DNA of 64,000 nucleotides from Enterobacter cloacae (GCF_013375935.1 NZ_CP056117.1:3782001-3846000), one strand, 5' to 3'; shown: positions 7,399-18,859, numbered from the stretch's first letter. Translations and numbers: made by a program. The notes: a model not told the origin generated them from the letters alone.

Positions 7399-9506
7399 GT
7401 TATTTTCTGCTTTCAGAAAAGAGAAGATCTGGGATTTCGACGGCGGCATCCATCCGCCGGAGATGAAATCGCAGTCTAACGGCACGCCGCTGCGTCAGAT
7501 CCCGCTGGCGACCCGCTACGTTATGCCTCTGAAACAGCATATCGGCGCGGAAGGTGAACTGTGCGTGAAGGAAGGCGACAGCGTCCTTCGCGGCCAGCCG
7601 CTGACCTTTGGCCGCGGCCGCATGCTGCCGGTTCACGCCCCGACCTCCGGTAAAGTGGTGTCTATTGCCCCACATACCGTTGCCCATCCGTCGGCGCTGT
7701 CCGAGCTGAGCGTCATCATTGAAGCTGATGGCGAGGACCGCTGGATCGATCGCGACGGCTGGAGCGACTACCGCTCCCGCAGCCGGGAAGAGCTGATAGC
7801 GCGTATTCATCAGTTCGGCGTTGCGGGTCTGGGCGGCGCAGGCTTCCCGACCGGCGCCAAGCTTCAAGGCGGCGGCGATAAAATCGAAACGCTGATCGTC
7901 AACGCCGCCGAGTGCGAGCCGTACATCACCGCGGATGACCGCCTGATGCAGGACTGCGCGGCGCAGGTGGTGGAAGGGATTCGCATCCTTGCGCATATCC
8001 TGCAGCCCCGCGAAGTGCTCATCGGTATTGAGGACAATAAGCCGCAGGCCATTTCCATGCTGCGCGCGGTGCTGGCGGATAGCCATGATATCGGCCTGCG
8101 CGTGATCCCAACGAAATACCCGTCCGGTGGCGCAAAGCAGCTGACGCAGATCCTGACCGGCAAGCAGGTTCCCCACGGGGGTCGTTCGTCCGATATCGAG
8201 GTGCTGATGCAGAACGTCGGTACCGCCTACGCGGTGAAGCGTGCGGTCATCGACGGGGAGCCGCTGACCGAACGCGTGGTCACCCTGACCGGCGAGTCCG
8301 TCTCGCGTCCCGGCAACGTCTGGGCTCGCCTGGGCACCCCGGTGCGTCATTTGCTGGAGCAGGCGGGGTTCTGTCCGGGCAGCGATCAGATGGTCATCAT
8401 GGGCGGCCCGCTGATGGGCTTTACCCTGCCGTGGCTCGACGTCCCGGTGGTGAAAATCACTAACTGCCTGCTCGCCCCTTCCCCGACGGAAATGGGCGAA
8501 ACGCAGGAAGAGAAAAGCTGCATTCGCTGTAGCGCCTGCGCAGACGCATGTCCGGCAGATTTGCTGCCGCAGCAGCTGTACTGGTACAGCAAAGGCCAGC
8601 TGCACGATAAGGCGCAGGCGCACAACCTGGCAGACTGTATTGAATGCGGTGCCTGTGCCTGGGTCTGCCCGAGCAATATTCCGCTGGTGCAGTACTTCCG
8701 TCAGGAGAAAGCCGAAATCTATGCGATCTCGATGGAGGAAAAACGCGCCGCTGAAGCTAAAGCCCGCTTTGAAGCGCGCCAGGCAAGACTGGAGCGCGAG
8801 AAGCTCGCCCGTCAGGAACGCCATAAGCAGGCCGCCGTGCAGCCTGATGCAAAAGATCAGGATGCGATTAACGCCGCACTGGCCCGCGTGCGTGAGAAAA
8901 AAGCCACCGCCGCCCAGGCGGTGGAAATAGCGGCCGGACAAAAACCGGACAACAGCGAAGCGATTGCCGCCCGCGAGGCGCGTAAAGCCGAAGCGCGCGC
9001 GTCAGGCGCAGAAGGCGCAAAACGCCAAACCGGAAGCCGATGCCGATCCGCGTAAAGCCGCGGTGGAAGCGGCTATCGCCCGTGCCAAAGCGCGCAAGGC
9101 CGGACAGCAGGCAGTGGTGGTGGAGCAGGACGCGCCGGATCCGCGCAAGGCTGCCGTGGAAGCGGCCATCGCCCGCGCTAAAGCGCGCAAGGCGGCACAG
9201 ATTCAGCCTGCCGAAGAGAGCGAAGCCCCCGTCGACCCGCGTAAAGCCGCCGTGGAAGCGGCTATCGCCCGCGCCAAAGCGCGCAAGGCGGCACAGACTC
9301 AGCCTGCCGAAGAGAGCGAAGCCCCCGTCGATCCGCGTAAAGCCGCCGTGGAAGCGGCCATCGCCCGCGCTAAGGCGCGCAAGGCGGCACAGCAGGAAAC
9401 GCTGCCTGCGGCCGCTAACGACGATCCACGCAAAGCCGCAGTCGCCGCCGCGATTGCGCGTGTTCAGGCAAAGAAAGCCGCGCAGCAAGCCGTTAACGAG
9501 GATTAA
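7391..9506 (+). CDS. rsxC: RsxC, NADH-binding subunit with C-terminal repeats (probable artefactual frameshift)
   Basis: Peripheral subunit that takes electrons from NADH. The N-terminal RnfC domain, SLBB-type region, flavin/NADH motif [10 protein letters not shown] and two ferredoxin motifs ([24 protein letters not shown]) are intact. The frame from 7391 stops at 9055; the correct C-terminus continues to 9506 in another frame. The break is at the GCGCGCGCG run at 8993-9001: two more bases restore [12 protein letters not shown]. Restored length is about 705 residues. Five tandem copies of [19 protein letters not shown] follow. Start overlaps rsxB by 8 bp, as in E. coli. Confidence 0.93.
9045..9503 (+). 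repeat. Five tandem 93-96-bp repeats in the rsxC 3' end
   Basis: Units begin at 9045, 9138, 9234, 9330 and 9423, each opening with the codons for DPRKAAV and continuing as an alanine/lysine/arginine-rich helix. Spacing of 93 or 96 bp keeps the frame. Units three and four are nearly identical, including the linker PAEESEAPV. Copy number in this tail varies among relatives. Confidence 0.9.
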
Positions 9507-10559
9507 ATGGTTTTCAGAATTGCAAGTTCCCCTTATACCCATAACCAGCGCCAGACATCGCGTATCATGATGCTGGTGTGCCTGGCCGCGCTGCCGGGCA
9601 TTGCCGTTCAGTGTTGGTTTTTCGGCTGGGGCACGCTTTTCCAGCTGGCTCTTGGTTGCGCCAGCGCCGTTGCAGCGGAAGCCCTGATCCTGAAGCTGCG
9701 CAAAATGGACGTTACCCGCATCCTGAGCGATAACTCCGCCCTGCTGACCGGCCTGCTGCTGGCCATCAGCATTCCCCCGTTTGCGCCCTGGTGGATGGTG
9801 GTTTCAGGAACCGTATTTGCGGTAGTCATCGCTAAACAGCTGTACGGCGGGCTGGGCCATAACCCGTTTAACCCGGCGATGATCGGCTACGTTGTTCTGC
9901 TCATCTCCTTCCCGGTCCAGATGACCAGCTGGCTGCCGCCGCATGAGCTTGCCGCCACGGTGCCCGGGTTTATGGACGCTCTGCATGTAATCTTTAGCGG
10001 CCACACCGCGCAGGGCGCGGATATGAACGCGCTCCGCATGGGCGTGGATGGTATCAGCCAGGCGACGCCGCTCGACACCTTCAAAACCTCCCTGCGCGCC
10101 GGACACAGCGTTGAGCAGGTGATGCAGTCCTCCATTTACAGCGGCGTTCTGGCAGGTGCTGGCTGGCAGTGGGTCAATGTGGCCTACCTGCTGGGCGGTG
10201 CGTTCCTGCTGCAACAGAAGGCCATCCGCTGGCATATTCCGGTCAGCTTCCTGGCGACGCTGGCCGTCTGCTCGACGCTCGGCTGGGTTATTTCCCCGGA
10301 CTCACTGGCAACCCCGCAGCTTCATTTGCTCTCCGGCGCGACCATGCTCGGTGCATTCTTTATCCTGACCGATCCGGTAACCGCCTCCACCACTAACCGC
10401 GGCCGCCTCATCTTTGGCGCGCTGGCGGGACTGCTGGTCTGGCTTATTCGCAGCTTTGGCGGCTATCCCGACGGCGTGGCGTTTGCCGTGCTACTGGCCA
10501 ATATCACCGTTCCGCTCATCGACTACTACACTCGTCCGCGCGTGTACGGTCATCGCTAA
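9507..10559 (+). CDS. rsxD: RsxD, flavin-bearing membrane subunit
   Basis: 350-residue inner-membrane subunit with about nine helices; E. coli RsxD has 352 residues. The [10 protein letters not shown] motif contains the Thr that carries covalently bound FMN in Rnf/Nqr relatives. ATG follows the rsxC stop directly, which also shows that the second rsxC frame is the real one. Part of the SoxR-reducing complex. Confidence 0.95.
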   Translation: MVFRIASSPYTHNQRQTSRIMMLVCLAALPGIAVQCWFFGWGTLFQLALGCASAVAAEALILKLRKMDVTRILSDNSALLTGLLLAISIPPFAPWWMVVSGTVFAVVIAKQLYGGLGHNPFNPAMIGYVVLLISFPVQMTSWLPPHELAATVPGFMDALHVIFSGHTAQGADMNALRMGVDGISQATPLDTFKTSLRAGHSVEQVMQSSIYSGVLAGAGWQWVNVAYLLGGAFLLQQKAIRWHIPVSFLATLAVCSTLGWVISPDSLATPQLHLLSGATMLGAFFILTDPVTASTTNRGRLIFGALAGLLVWLIRSFGGYPDGVAFAVLLANITVPLIDYYTRPRVYGHR

Positions 10560-10569
10560 GGGTTACGCC

Positions 10570-11190
10570 ATGCTTAAGACAATGCAAAAACACGGCGTTA
10601 CGCTGGCAATCTTCGCCGCCGCCCTCACCGGGCTGACGGCGCTGGTGAATGAGCTGACGAAAACCACCATTGAAGAACAGGCTGTAAAACAGCAAAAAGC
10701 GCTTTTCGATCAGGTGATCCCGTCAGATTTCTACGATAACGACCTGCAGAAGAGCTGCTTTGTCGTGCAGGCTCCGCAGCTCGGCAGCGGACCGCACCGC
10801 GTGTATATTGCCCGTAAGGGCGAGAACTCGGTGGGTGCCATCATGGAAGCCACCGCGCAGGACGGCTACTCGGGTGCTATTCAGCTGCTTGTGGGCAGTG
10901 ATTTTTCCGGAACCGTGCTGGGCACGCGCGTCACGGAGCATCACGAAACGCCGGGCCTCGGCGATAAAATCGAAACGCGCTTAAGCGACTGGATCTTACA
11001 CTTTGCCGGGAAGGTGATTCATGGCGAGGACGATCCCGCTTTCGCGGTGAAAAAAGATGGCGGCGAGTTTGACCAGTTCACGGGCGCCACCATAACGCCG
11101 CGCGCGGTGGTCAACGCCGTCAAGCGCGCCGGGCTGTATGCCGAAACGCTGCCCGGGCAGCTTAACAATCTTTCCCCGTGTGAGGAGTGA
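10570..11190 (+). CDS. rsxG: RsxG, FMN-binding periplasmic-facing subunit
   Basis: 206 residues, the E. coli length. One N-terminal membrane anchor (residues 9-28) followed by an FMN-binding domain; the [11 protein letters not shown] motif contains the Thr used for FMN attachment in the family. ATG 10570 is chosen because it starts MLKTMQKHG like relatives and follows rsxD by 10 bp. The end lies two bases before the rsxE ATG. Confidence 0.95.
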   Translation: MLKTMQKHGVTLAIFAAALTGLTALVNELTKTTIEEQAVKQQKALFDQVIPSDFYDNDLQKSCFVVQAPQLGSGPHRVYIARKGENSVGAIMEATAQDGYSGAIQLLVGSDFSGTVLGTRVTEHHETPGLGDKIETRLSDWILHFAGKVIHGEDDPAFAVKKDGGEFDQFTGATITPRAVVNAVKRAGLYAETLPGQLNNLSPCEE

Positions 11191-11192
11191 CC

Positions 11193-11879
11193 ATGAGCCA
11201 GGTTAAAGAAGTCATCGTTCAGGGACTCTGGAAGAACAACTCGGCGCTGGTGCAGCTGCTGGGGTTGTGCCCGCTGCTGGCGGTGACGTCCACCGCCACC
11301 AACGCGCTCGGTCTGGGCCTGGCAACCACGCTGGTGCTCACGTTGACCAACTTCTCTATTTCCGTGCTTCGCCGCTGGACGCCGTCGGAAATCCGCATTC
11401 CGATTTACGTGATGATCATTGCCTCGGTGGTTAGCGTGGTGCAAATGCTGATTAATGCCTACGCCTTTGGCCTGTACCAGTCGCTGGGGATCTTCATTCC
11501 GCTGATTGTGACCAACTGTATCGTCGTTGGCCGCGCCGAAGCCTTCGCGGTGAAAAACAACCCGGCCATCTCCGCGCTGGACGGATTTTCCATCGGCATG
11601 GGCGCTACCGCCGCGATGTTCGTCCTCGGATCTATGCGTGAAATTCTGGGCAACGGCACGCTTTTTGACGGCGCTGATGCGCTGCTCGGCGGCTGGGCTA
11701 AGGCGCTGCGCATCGAGGTGTTCCACACGGACACCCCGTTCCTGCTGGCGATGCTGCCTCCGGGAGCATTTATTGGCCTTGGCATGATGCTGGCGGTAAA
11801 ATACCTGATTGATGAAAAACGTAAGCGCCGCGCGGCCGAGCGCAGCGTGCAGGAAGGGATCCCCGAAAAAGCCTCATGA
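11193..11879 (+). CDS. rsxE: RsxE, Rnf-type membrane subunit
   Basis: 228-residue integral membrane subunit, homologous to RsxA (shared [10 protein letters not shown] and [13 protein letters not shown] motifs with the conserved Cys). Start is the ATG at 11193, with GAGGAG at 11182-11187, in preference to the in-frame GTG at 11187 that lies inside the Shine-Dalgarno sequence. The stop overlaps the nth start as ATGA. Confidence 0.95.
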   Translation: MSQVKEVIVQGLWKNNSALVQLLGLCPLLAVTSTATNALGLGLATTLVLTLTNFSISVLRRWTPSEIRIPIYVMIIASVVSVVQMLINAYAFGLYQSLGIFIPLIVTNCIVVGRAEAFAVKNNPAISALDGFSIGMGATAAMFVLGSMREILGNGTLFDGADALLGGWAKALRIEVFHTDTPFLLAMLPPGAFIGLGMMLAVKYLIDEKRKRRAAERSVQEGIPEKAS

Positions 11880-12511
11880 ATAAAGAGAAACGCATTGCGA
11901 TACTGACGCGCCTGCGCGATCAGAATCCTCATCCAACGACGGAGCTGAACTTTAACTCTCCGTTTGAGCTGCTGATCGCGGTGCTGCTCTCCGCGCAGGC
12001 CACTGACGTAAGCGTCAACAAAGCGACTGCCCTGCTCTACCCCGTCGCGAATACGCCGCAGGCCATGCTGGAGCTGGGCGTGGAGGGGGTAAAATCCTAT
12101 ATCAAAACCATCGGCCTGTTTAACAGCAAGGCTGAAAACGTTATTAAGACCTGCCGGATCCTGCTTGAGCAGCACGGCGGTGAAGTTCCGGAAGATCGTG
12201 CTGCGCTGGAGGCGCTGCCGGGCGTCGGGCGCAAGACGGCAAACGTTGTGCTGAACACGGCTTTTGGCTGGCCGACAATTGCCGTGGATACCCATATCTT
12301 CCGCGTCTCTAACCGCACCCATTTTGCGCCAGGAAAGAACGTGGAGCAGGTTGAAGAGAAGCTGCTAAAGGTGGTTCCCGCCGAGTTTAAGGTGGACTGC
12401 CACCACTGGCTGATCCTGCACGGTCGCTATACCTGCATAGCCCGCAAGCCGCGCTGCGGCTCCTGCATTATCGAAGATCTTTGCGAGTACAGCGAAAAGG
12501 TCTATCCCTGA
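11876..12511 (+). CDS. nth: Endonuclease III, DNA glycosylase/AP lyase
   Basis: 211 residues, the E. coli length. Removes oxidised pyrimidines and cleaves abasic sites in base excision repair. The helix-hairpin-helix motif [12 protein letters not shown] contains the catalytic Lys, [11 protein letters not shown] contains the catalytic Asp, and the C-terminal [17 protein letters not shown] has the spacing of the 4Fe-4S loop. Last gene of the rsx operon by ATGA overlap, placing oxidative DNA repair with SoxR control. Confidence 0.97.
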   Translation: MNKEKRIAILTRLRDQNPHPTTELNFNSPFELLIAVLLSAQATDVSVNKATALLYPVANTPQAMLELGVEGVKSYIKTIGLFNSKAENVIKTCRILLEQHGGEVPEDRAALEALPGVGRKTANVVLNTAFGWPTIAVDTHIFRVSNRTHFAPGKNVEQVEEKLLKVVPAEFKVDCHHWLILHGRYTCIARKPRCGSCIIEDLCEYSEKVYP

Positions 12512-12536
12512 CAGCGCTTTTTCCGCTCGCCTCTCA

Positions 12537-12559
12537 AGCCCTTAGTTTCAATAAGGGCT
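12537..12559 (+). terminator. Hairpin downstream of nth
   Basis: AGCCCTTA and TAAGGGCT form a perfect 8-bp stem with a 7-nt loop, 25 bp after nth. There is no T-run, so it may be an mRNA 3'-stabilising stem. Confidence 0.4.
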
Positions 12560-13119
12560 CTGCTATCCCTTAGATTGACCATAAAATGCCCTCCGCTTTG
12601 GCTTTAAGCCACACTGATTCGTCGGCCATTTAACACTCAAACAGGTTAATAGTTTTTTCATCACCAAAAATTTCTATACATCTGTGATCCCGATCACTCT
12701 GATAACGTCATGTTGGATTTTTGTTTATAAAACCGTCCCATTCCATTTGCCACGCAAGATGTAATCGGCCCCACGCCGCAGATAAGACCAGTCATTTTTC
12801 AGATTATGGGCTATATCACTGCCAACAACCTTAAATAGCAGAACATATCGCCAAGCAGCCATTCGACCGGGCCTTTTGCAGTGAAAAAAACCAGCAATTT
12901 TCAACCAATGAAATTTAACGCTGAATAACATTTGTATGAACCGAGGATTATGCCGCGTCAGTTATATGTAACAGAGTATTACAAACGTATTGCCAGACGG
13001 GGCTGGATAGTGAACATTACCCGCCGTTTCCCCTCCCAATATAACTATAAAGCGGATGGACTACGGTCATCACGCTATGAACACCCCCGTTAATATGGGA
13101 TGTAAAAAAAGAGGTATAT
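12560..13119. other. AT-rich intergenic leader region upstream of dtpA
   Basis: About 560 bp without a credible gene. It is visibly more AT-rich than its surroundings. A 68-codon minus-strand frame (12725-12931) has no homology I recognise and no ribosome binding site. The dtpA promoter must lie here, but I see no -35/-10 pair good enough to call. GAGGT at about 13110 serves the dtpA GTG start. Confidence 0.5.
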
Positions 13120-14628
13120 GTGTCAACTGCAAACAATAAACCAACAGATGAGAGCGTAAGTCTTAACGCTTTCAAACAGCCTAAAGCGTTCTATCTCATT
13201 TTCTCTATCGAATTATGGGAGCGTTTTGGCTACTACGGCCTGCAAGGGATTATGGCCGTTTACCTGGTTAAGCAACTGGGTATGTCCGAAGCGGATTCCA
13301 TCACGCTGTTCTCATCCTTCAGCGCTCTGGTGTATGGCCTTGTCGCAATTGGCGGCTGGTTAGGCGATAAAGTCCTCGGGACTAAACGCGTCATTATGCT
13401 GGGCGCCGTGGTTCTGGCGATTGGTTATGGACTGGTTGCGTGGTCCGGGCACGATGCAGGCGTGGTATACATGGGCATGGCCACCATCGCGGTCGGTAAC
13501 GGCCTCTTCAAGGCTAACCCGTCTTCCCTGCTTTCTACCTGCTACAGCAAAGATGATCCCCGTCTGGACGGTGCATTCACCATGTACTACATGTCCATCA
13601 ACATCGGTTCATTCTTCTCCATGCTGGCAACCCCATGGCTGGCCGCGAAATTTGGCTGGAGCGTGGCGTTTGCGCTGAGCTTCGTGGGCATGCTGATCAC
13701 GGTAGTGAACTTCCTGTTCTGCCGCAGCTGGGTTAAAGATTATGGTTCAAAACCAGACTTCGAACCGGTGCACATGGGCAAACTGCTGGCAACCATCGTT
13801 GGTGTTGTGATCCTGGCCGCCGTTGCCACCTGGCTGCTGCACAACCAGGGCGTTGCACGTGCGGTACTGGGCGTGGTTGCGCTGGGTATCGTTATCATCT
13901 TCGCCAAAGAAGCCTTCGCCATGCAGGGTTCCGCCCGCCGCAAGATGATTGTGGCCTTCATCCTGATGCTGGAAGCGATTATCTTCTTCGTGCTGTACAG
14001 CCAGATGCCTACGTCTCTGAACTTCTTCGCTATCCGTAACGTTGAGCACTCAATCCTGGGTATCGCGTTCGAGCCGGAGCAGTATCAGGCGCTCAACCCG
14101 TTCTGGATCATGATTGGTAGCCCGATTCTGGCCGCTATCTATAACAAAATGGGCGACCGTCTGCCTATGCCGCACAAGTTCGCCATCGGTATGGTGCTGT
14201 GTTCTGGCGCGTTCCTGGTCCTGCCGCTGGGTACCAAATTCGCGACTGACGCGGGTATCGTCTCCGTTAACTGGCTGATCCTGAGCTATGCGCTGCAGTC
14301 TATCGGTGAGCTGATGATCTCCGGCCTGGGCCTGGCAATGGTTGCACAGCTGGTACCACAGCGTCTGATGGGCTTCATCATGGGTAGCTGGTTCCTGACC
14401 ACCGCTGGCGCGGCGATCATCGCCGGTAAGATTGCGAACCTGATGGCGGTACCAGAAAACGTTACCGACCCGCTGGTGTCCCTGAACGTTTACGGCACCG
14501 TGTTCATGCAGATTGGTATCGCGACCGCCGTGATTGCCGTACTGATGCTGCTGACTGCCCCTAAACTGAATCGTATGACTCAGGACGACGACAAATCCGC
14601 TAAGGCGAGCTCAACCGCCACCGCGTAA
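13120..14628 (+). CDS. dtpA: DtpA (TppB), proton-coupled di/tripeptide permease
   Basis: 502-residue POT/PTR-family inner-membrane transporter with 12-14 helices, importing di- and tripeptides with protons. The POT signature [13 protein letters not shown] is at residues 30-42, and the [11 protein letters not shown] and [11 protein letters not shown] segments are conserved. Start is GTG at 13120, with GAGGT at proper spacing and MSTANNKP matching E. coli. A single gene between a long leader and a strong terminator. Confidence 0.96.
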   Translation: MSTANNKPTDESVSLNAFKQPKAFYLIFSIELWERFGYYGLQGIMAVYLVKQLGMSEADSITLFSSFSALVYGLVAIGGWLGDKVLGTKRVIMLGAVVLAIGYGLVAWSGHDAGVVYMGMATIAVGNGLFKANPSSLLSTCYSKDDPRLDGAFTMYYMSINIGSFFSMLATPWLAAKFGWSVAFALSFVGMLITVVNFLFCRSWVKDYGSKPDFEPVHMGKLLATIVGVVILAAVATWLLHNQGVARAVLGVVALGIVIIFAKEAFAMQGSARRKMIVAFILMLEAIIFFVLYSQMPTSLNFFAIRNVEHSILGIAFEPEQYQALNPFWIMIGSPILAAIYNKMGDRLPMPHKFAIGMVLCSGAFLVLPLGTKFATDAGIVSVNWLILSYALQSIGELMISGLGLAMVAQLVPQRLMGFIMGSWFLTTAGAAIIAGKIANLMAVPENVTDPLVSLNVYGTVFMQIGIATAVIAVLMLLTAPKLNRMTQDDDKSAKASSTATA

Positions 14629-14652
14629 CGTCATCGGGAAACGACTGACCAG

Positions 14653-14683
14653 AAGCCGCTAACGTATTAGCGGCTTTTTTTTT
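14653..14683 (+). terminator. dtpA intrinsic terminator
   Basis: AAGCCGCTAA / TTAGCGGCTT, a perfect 10-bp stem with CGTA loop, followed by an uninterrupted T-run. Confidence 0.9.
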
Positions 14684-14733
14684 ATCCGAACGCGCACTAA
14701 CATAGCTGGAACCTCAGCAAAAAGGAGTTACCG

Positions 14734-15339
14734 ATGAAACTGTTCTATAAACCGGGCGCCTGCTCTCTTGCTTCCCATATCACCCTACGCGAGAGCGGCA
14801 AGGATTTTACGCTGGACGGCGTTGACCTGATGAAAAAGCGCCTGGAAAACGGGGATGACTTTTTTGCGATTAACCCAAAAGGGCAGGTTCCGGCCCTGCT
14901 GCTGGATGATGGCACCCTGCTGACCGAAGGGGTGGCGATTATGCAGTATCTCGCGGATAACGTACCGGATCGTCAGCTCCTTGCCCCTACCGGCAGCATT
15001 GCACGGTATAAAACGCTGGAGTGGCTGAACTACATCGCCACCGAGCTGCACAAGGGCTTTACGCCCCTGTTCCGCCCGGATACCCCTGAAGAGTACAAAC
15101 CGACCGTGCGCACGCTGCTGGAGAAAAAGCTTCAGTACATTAACGACAGCCTGAAGGACGACCAGTGGATCTGTGGTTCACGCTTCACTATTGCCGATGC
15201 ATATCTGTTTACCGTTCTGCGCTGGGCGCGCGCGGTTAAGCTGAACATGGACGGATTAGATCATATCGCGTCGTACATGGCACGCGTGGCGGAGCGTCCT
15301 GCGGTTGCCGCGGCGCTGAAAGCGGAAGGTTTAAACTAA
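14734..15339 (+). CDS. gstA: Glutathione S-transferase, beta class
   Basis: 201 residues, the E. coli length. Cytosolic detoxification enzyme. The N-terminal thioredoxin-like domain begins [11 protein letters not shown], where Cys10 is the catalytic residue of beta-class enzymes, and ends with the glutathione-binding [12 protein letters not shown]. The helical C-terminal domain follows with [20 protein letters not shown] lies just upstream of ATG. Converges with pdxY. Confidence 0.96.
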   Translation: MKLFYKPGACSLASHITLRESGKDFTLDGVDLMKKRLENGDDFFAINPKGQVPALLLDDGTLLTEGVAIMQYLADNVPDRQLLAPTGSIARYKTLEWLNYIATELHKGFTPLFRPDTPEEYKPTVRTLLEKKLQYINDSLKDDQWICGSRFTIADAYLFTVLRWARAVKLNMDGLDHIASYMARVAERPAVAAALKAEGLN

Positions 15340-15353
15340 CCTGCGAGCGCGTG

Positions 15354-15384
15354 TTGCCGGGTAGCGATGACGCATACCCGGCAA
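15354..15384. repeat. REP-like hairpin between convergent gstA and pdxY
   Basis: TTGCCGGGTA (15354-15363) and TACCCGGCAA (15375-15384) form a perfect 10-bp stem with an 11-nt loop. Same GCCGGG theme as the add/ydgJ hairpin; likely a bidirectional transcript end. Confidence 0.6.
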
Positions 15385-15400
15385 ACGTCAATATGGGGCT

Positions 15401-16262
15401 TTATAGCCTTGTGGCGCTGAAATAGTGCTCCGGCTTCGCGATGCGATCCTGCGCCGCAACCACCTGCAGCTCATATTCCTGCATCGTTTTCGTCGCAATC
15501 ATGATTTCATATACGGCCGCGGTCACGTGCTCCAGCGCATCGCGCAGGCCTGCCCCCTGCAACAGCTTCACCAGCAGCAAACCGCTGGTGACATCACCGA
15601 CGCCAACGGGCTGACGCATGCCGAAATCCACCAGCGGCCGGCTGATATGCCAGGCGTCGTCCTTCGTCACCAGCAGCATCTCAAAACGGTCCTGGCTCAT
15701 CCCTGCGCGTGCCAGGTGTTTTACCAGTACAATCTCCGGCCCCCTGGGCTATCAGCTCGCGAGACGCGCTTACAGCCTCTTCTACGCTGTTTACCGGATG
15801 CTCGCACAGGATCTCCAGCTCAATCAGGTTGGGGGCAATAATATCGCTGGCCGGCAAGGCATGCCGGACATGAAACTCCGCCACGCCCGGCGCCACGATG
15901 CAGCCTTTTTCCGGATGGCCCATCACCGGGTCGCAGAAATATTTCGCTGCGGGGTTTGCCGCTTTCACCTGGCGCACGATGCCAAGGATATGCTCCCCCT
16001 GCTCCGCCGAACCGAGATAGCCGCTCAGCACAGCGTCGCAGCGCCGGAGCTGGTCAATCTCCGCAATACCCTGAACGATCTCCGTCAGATGCGACGGCGG
16101 CATCACGCAGCCGGTCCATTTACCGTACTGGGTGTGATTCGAAAACTGGACGGTGTTGAGAGGCCAGACGTTGGCGCCGAGGCGGCGCATCGGGAACTCC
16201 GCAGCGCTGTTGCCGGCATGCCCAAAAACAACGTGGGACTGAATGGCGAGGATGTTCTTCAT
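15401..16262 (-). CDS. pdxY: Pyridoxal kinase 2 (probable artefactual frameshift)
   Basis: Ribokinase-superfamily enzyme phosphorylating pyridoxal in vitamin B6 salvage. The N-terminal part ([43 protein letters not shown]) reads from 16262. The C-terminal part ([20 protein letters not shown], with the catalytic Asp) is in another frame down to 15401. The shift is at the C5 run 15742-15746: one C fewer restores [14 protein letters not shown] and a 286-residue protein, the family length. Lies downstream of tyrS, as in E. coli. Confidence 0.92.
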
Positions 16263-16283
16263 GTTGTACTTACCAAACCCTGT

Positions 16284-16316
16284 CAAAACAAAAGGGGCGT
16301 GGTTTCCCACGCCCCT
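16284..16316 (-). terminator. tyrS 3' terminator-like hairpin
   Basis: On the minus strand AGGGGCGTGG pairs with CCACGCCCCT (10 bp, 4-nt loop) and is followed by TTTTGTTTT. It lies between tyrS and pdxY, so pdxY expression from tyrS would need read-through. Confidence 0.75.
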
Positions 16317-16328
16317 GCATACTTTTAA

Positions 16329-17603
16329 TTACTTCCAGCAGACCAGACAGTAATTTTTCTTACCACGACGCAGCAGCGTGTAGCGGCCATACAGACGATC
16401 GCTCTCGGTGAAGGTGTATTCCGGATCGGCCTGTTTCTCGCCGTTGATGGTGATAGCGTTTGAGGCGATGGTTTTACGCGCCTGGCCGCGGGACGGCTGT
16501 AGCTCGGAGTCCACCAGCGCCTGCATCAGGTCTGCGCCTTTCTCCATCTCGACCATCGGCACGCCATCCTGCGCCAGCTGCTCAAAGTCCGCTTCGCTCA
16601 GGTCGCTCAGGGTACCGTTGAACAGGCTCGCCGTAATGCGTTTCGCCGCCGCCAGGCCTTCCTCGCCGTGCACCAGTTTTGTAACTTCGTCCGCCAGCAC
16701 GTACTGGGCGCGCGGAGCTTTACCGCTGTTCTTGTCTTCCTCTTCCAGGGCATTGATGTCCTCAATATCCATAAAGGTAAAGAATTTCAGGAAGCGATAA
16801 ACGTCGGCATCCGCCGTGTTGATCCAGAACTGGTAGAATTTGTACGGGCTGGTTTTCTTCGGATCCAGCCATACCGCGCCGCCTTCGGTTTTGCCGAACT
16901 TGGTACCGTCTGCTTTGGTGATCAGCGGAACGGTCAGACCAAAGACCTGATTCTGGTGCAGACGACGGGTCAGATCGATACCGGAGGTGATGTTGCCCCA
17001 CTGGTCGGAGCCGCCAATTTGCAGAGAAACGCCGTGGAGCTTGTTCAGGCAGGCGAAGTCATAACCCTGAAGCAGGTTATAGGAGAACTCGGTAAAGGAG
17101 ATGCCCTGATCGTCACGGTTAAGACGCTGCTTCACCGCTTCTTTGTTAATCATCTGGTTAACAGAGAAATGCTTGCCGATGTCGCGCAGGAAGGTCAGCA
17201 CGTTCATGCCGCCAAACCAGTCGTAGTTGTTCGCCGCAATTGCAGAGTTTTCACCGCAGTCGAAATCGAGGAAGGGTGCAACCTGTTTGCGGATCTTGTC
17301 TACCCACTCCTGAACGGTGTCTTCGGTATTCAGCTTACGCTCAGCGGCTTTAAAACTCGGGTCGCCAATCAGACCGGTCGCGCCGCCAACCAGCGCGACG
17401 GGCTTATGGCCGGCCATCTGGAAGCGTTTCAGGCATAACAACGGAACAAGATGCCCCAAATGCAAGCTGTCAGCGGTGGGATCGAAGCCGCAATAGAGCG
17501 CGATCGGGCCTTGCGCCAGTCGCTCTGCTAACGCTTCTTCGTCCGTCACCTGGGCCACGAGGCCCCGCTCTTGCAATTGTTTAATCAAGTTACTGCTTGC
17601 CAT
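16329..17603 (-). CDS. tyrS: Tyrosyl-tRNA synthetase
   Basis: 424 residues, the E. coli length. Class I aminoacyl-tRNA synthetase charging tRNA-Tyr. HLGH (HIGH motif) and KFGKT (KMSKS motif) are visible, as is the tyrosine-binding YNLLQGYDF stretch. A C-terminal S4-like domain contains [19 protein letters not shown]. Start at [11 protein letters not shown], 28 codons inside the longest frame, as in relatives. Confidence 0.97.
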   Translation of the reverse strand: MASSNLIKQLQERGLVAQVTDEEALAERLAQGPIALYCGFDPTADSLHLGHLVPLLCLKRFQMAGHKPVALVGGATGLIGDPSFKAAERKLNTEDTVQEWVDKIRKQVAPFLDFDCGENSAIAANNYDWFGGMNVLTFLRDIGKHFSVNQMINKEAVKQRLNRDDQGISFTEFSYNLLQGYDFACLNKLHGVSLQIGGSDQWGNITSGIDLTRRLHQNQVFGLTVPLITKADGTKFGKTEGGAVWLDPKKTSPYKFYQFWINTADADVYRFLKFFTFMDIEDINALEEEDKNSGKAPRAQYVLADEVTKLVHGEEGLAAAKRITASLFNGTLSDLSEADFEQLAQDGVPMVEMEKGADLMQALVDSELQPSRGQARKTIASNAITINGEKQADPEYTFTESDRLYGRYTLLRRGKKNYCLVCWK

Positions 17604-17728
17604 CAAATTCTCCATGTATAAACGACTGCACCTTTGCCGGTACACGACTTTTCGCCTGGTGCGAAAGGTACATAGAATAAAGCGCAAGCGCGGCGTGCGC
17701 TAGCGCTTAACACAACAAATTTCAGGGT

Positions 17729-18385
17729 TTACGGGGCCAGCCTGTCTATTTTCCAGGCACCGTTGTCGCGCTGGTATAAAAAGCGGTCATGGAGACGGTG
17801 TTCACCGCCCTGCCAGAACTCCATCTGCTCGATGGGAATGCGGAATCCGCCCCAGAAGCTCGGCAGCGGCACTTCACCCTGCTGAAACTTCTGCTTGAGT
17901 TCGAGGAATTTGCTCTCCAGCACGCCGCGGGCAGAGATGCGGCTGGACTGCTTAGACACCCACGCGCCAATCTGGCTGTCGCGCGGGCGGCTGTGGAAAT
18001 ACTTCACGACCTCGAGCGTGGAGAGGCGCTCCGCTTTGCCGGTCACCATCACCTGACGCTCCAGCATATGCCACGGGAACAGCAGGCTGATGCGCGGGTT
18101 GTTTTCCAGGTGGTGGGCTTTCCGGCTGCCGAGGTTGGTGTAGAACACCAGCCCTTTGTCGTCGAAGTGCTTGAGCAGGACGATGCGCTGGTAGGGTTGA
18201 CCGTTTTCATCAACCGTGGCGACAACCATGGCCGTCGGATCGGCCAGCTTCGCTTCACAGGCCTGCTTCAGCCAGCGTTCAAAAAGCACCAGCGGTTCGG
18301 CGGGAAGATCCTGGCGGCGCAGCCCGCCTTTGGTGTATTCACGGCGCAGATGCGCAATTTGCTGCAATTCGTCGTTATCTGACAT
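17729..18385 (-). CDS. pdxH: Pyridoxine 5'-phosphate oxidase
   Basis: 218 residues, the E. coli length. FMN-dependent oxidase making pyridoxal 5'-phosphate, the last step of B6 synthesis and salvage. Conserved stretches [18 protein letters not shown] (FMN binding), [16 protein letters not shown] and [13 protein letters not shown] are present. Start at [10 protein letters not shown], seven codons inside the longest frame. Neighbours tyrS and pdxY preserve the E. coli order. Confidence 0.97.
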   Translation of the reverse strand: MSDNDELQQIAHLRREYTKGGLRRQDLPAEPLVLFERWLKQACEAKLADPTAMVVATVDENGQPYQRIVLLKHFDDKGLVFYTNLGSRKAHHLENNPRISLLFPWHMLERQVMVTGKAERLSTLEVVKYFHSRPRDSQIGAWVSKQSSRISARGVLESKFLELKQKFQQGEVPLPSFWGGFRIPIEQMEFWQGGEHRLHDRFLYQRDNGAWKIDRLAP

Positions 18386-18442
18386 GGCGTTAGCTGAAAT
18401 TGACATTGGGTGGCGCTATTGTGCGCCCCCCTTGTAAAAATC

Positions 18443-18772
18443 TCAACGCTTCGGATTTTCGAGCTGACAGTTGTTCAGCACAATGCGGTCACGCTTGTAG
18501 ACGGTAGCGCTGTCCCCTTTCGACCAGAACACGTAGATCCCGTCCGTGTAGCGCGCGCCGGAGGCCGACATGCCCTGCTTCAGGGTCAGCAATTTATTGT
18601 CGTAGACAAAGCTGGCTTCCTGACGAGGGTTGTTCAGCTTCACCGTCAGCGGTTTTTCATCACAGCGGTATTCAAGCGTGTCGGTTTGCATACGCTCAAC
18701 AAGCTGGTTATAGGCGCTGCATCCGGTCAGAAGCAAAGGCAAAGCAATAAGAAGGTATTTTTTCATGAGCAT
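18443..18772 (-). CDS. mliC: MliC, membrane-bound C-type lysozyme inhibitor
   Basis: 109-residue outer-membrane lipoprotein that protects peptidoglycan from C-type lysozyme. A signal peptide ends in the lipobox LLTGC (Cys about residue 18). The MliC domain shows [18 protein letters not shown], the loop that inserts into lysozyme. An in-frame ATG at 18766 is an equally possible start; the longer form matches the E. coli M-x-MKK start. Confidence 0.93.
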   Translation of the reverse strand: MLMKKYLLIALPLLLTGCSAYNQLVERMQTDTLEYRCDEKPLTVKLNNPRQEASFVYDNKLLTLKQGMSASGARYTDGIYVFWSKGDSATVYKRDRIVLNNCQLENPKR

Positions 18773-18859
18773 ATCCCGAAGACTATCCTGGTCCCGGAGG
18801 GCATGGCCGCCCTCCTGTTGTTCCTCATTTTAAGGGTTACACCCGCCGCTGAATTTCAG

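Noticed and set aside
7400..8941. 513-codon minus-strand frame opposite rsxC
   Set aside because: Produced by GC-rich codon bias of rsxC; the peptide resembles no protein I know.
9045..9503. Regular 93-96-bp repeats considered as a CRISPR-like array
   Set aside because: The repeats are in-frame coding units of RsxC with conserved linkers rather than unique spacers.
7391..9506. rsxC and the five other frameshifted genes as pseudogenes
   Set aside because: Both halves of each gene are conserved to the ends and the breaks fall in simple runs, pointing to sequence errors rather than decay.
8868..9542. Long antisense frames with repeated peptide opposite rsxC
   Set aside because: They mirror the rsxC tandem repeats; no ribosome site and the plus-strand frame is a known gene.
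12725..12931. 68-codon minus-strand frame in the dtpA leader
   Set aside because: No ribosome site, no recognisable features, AT-rich non-coding surroundings.
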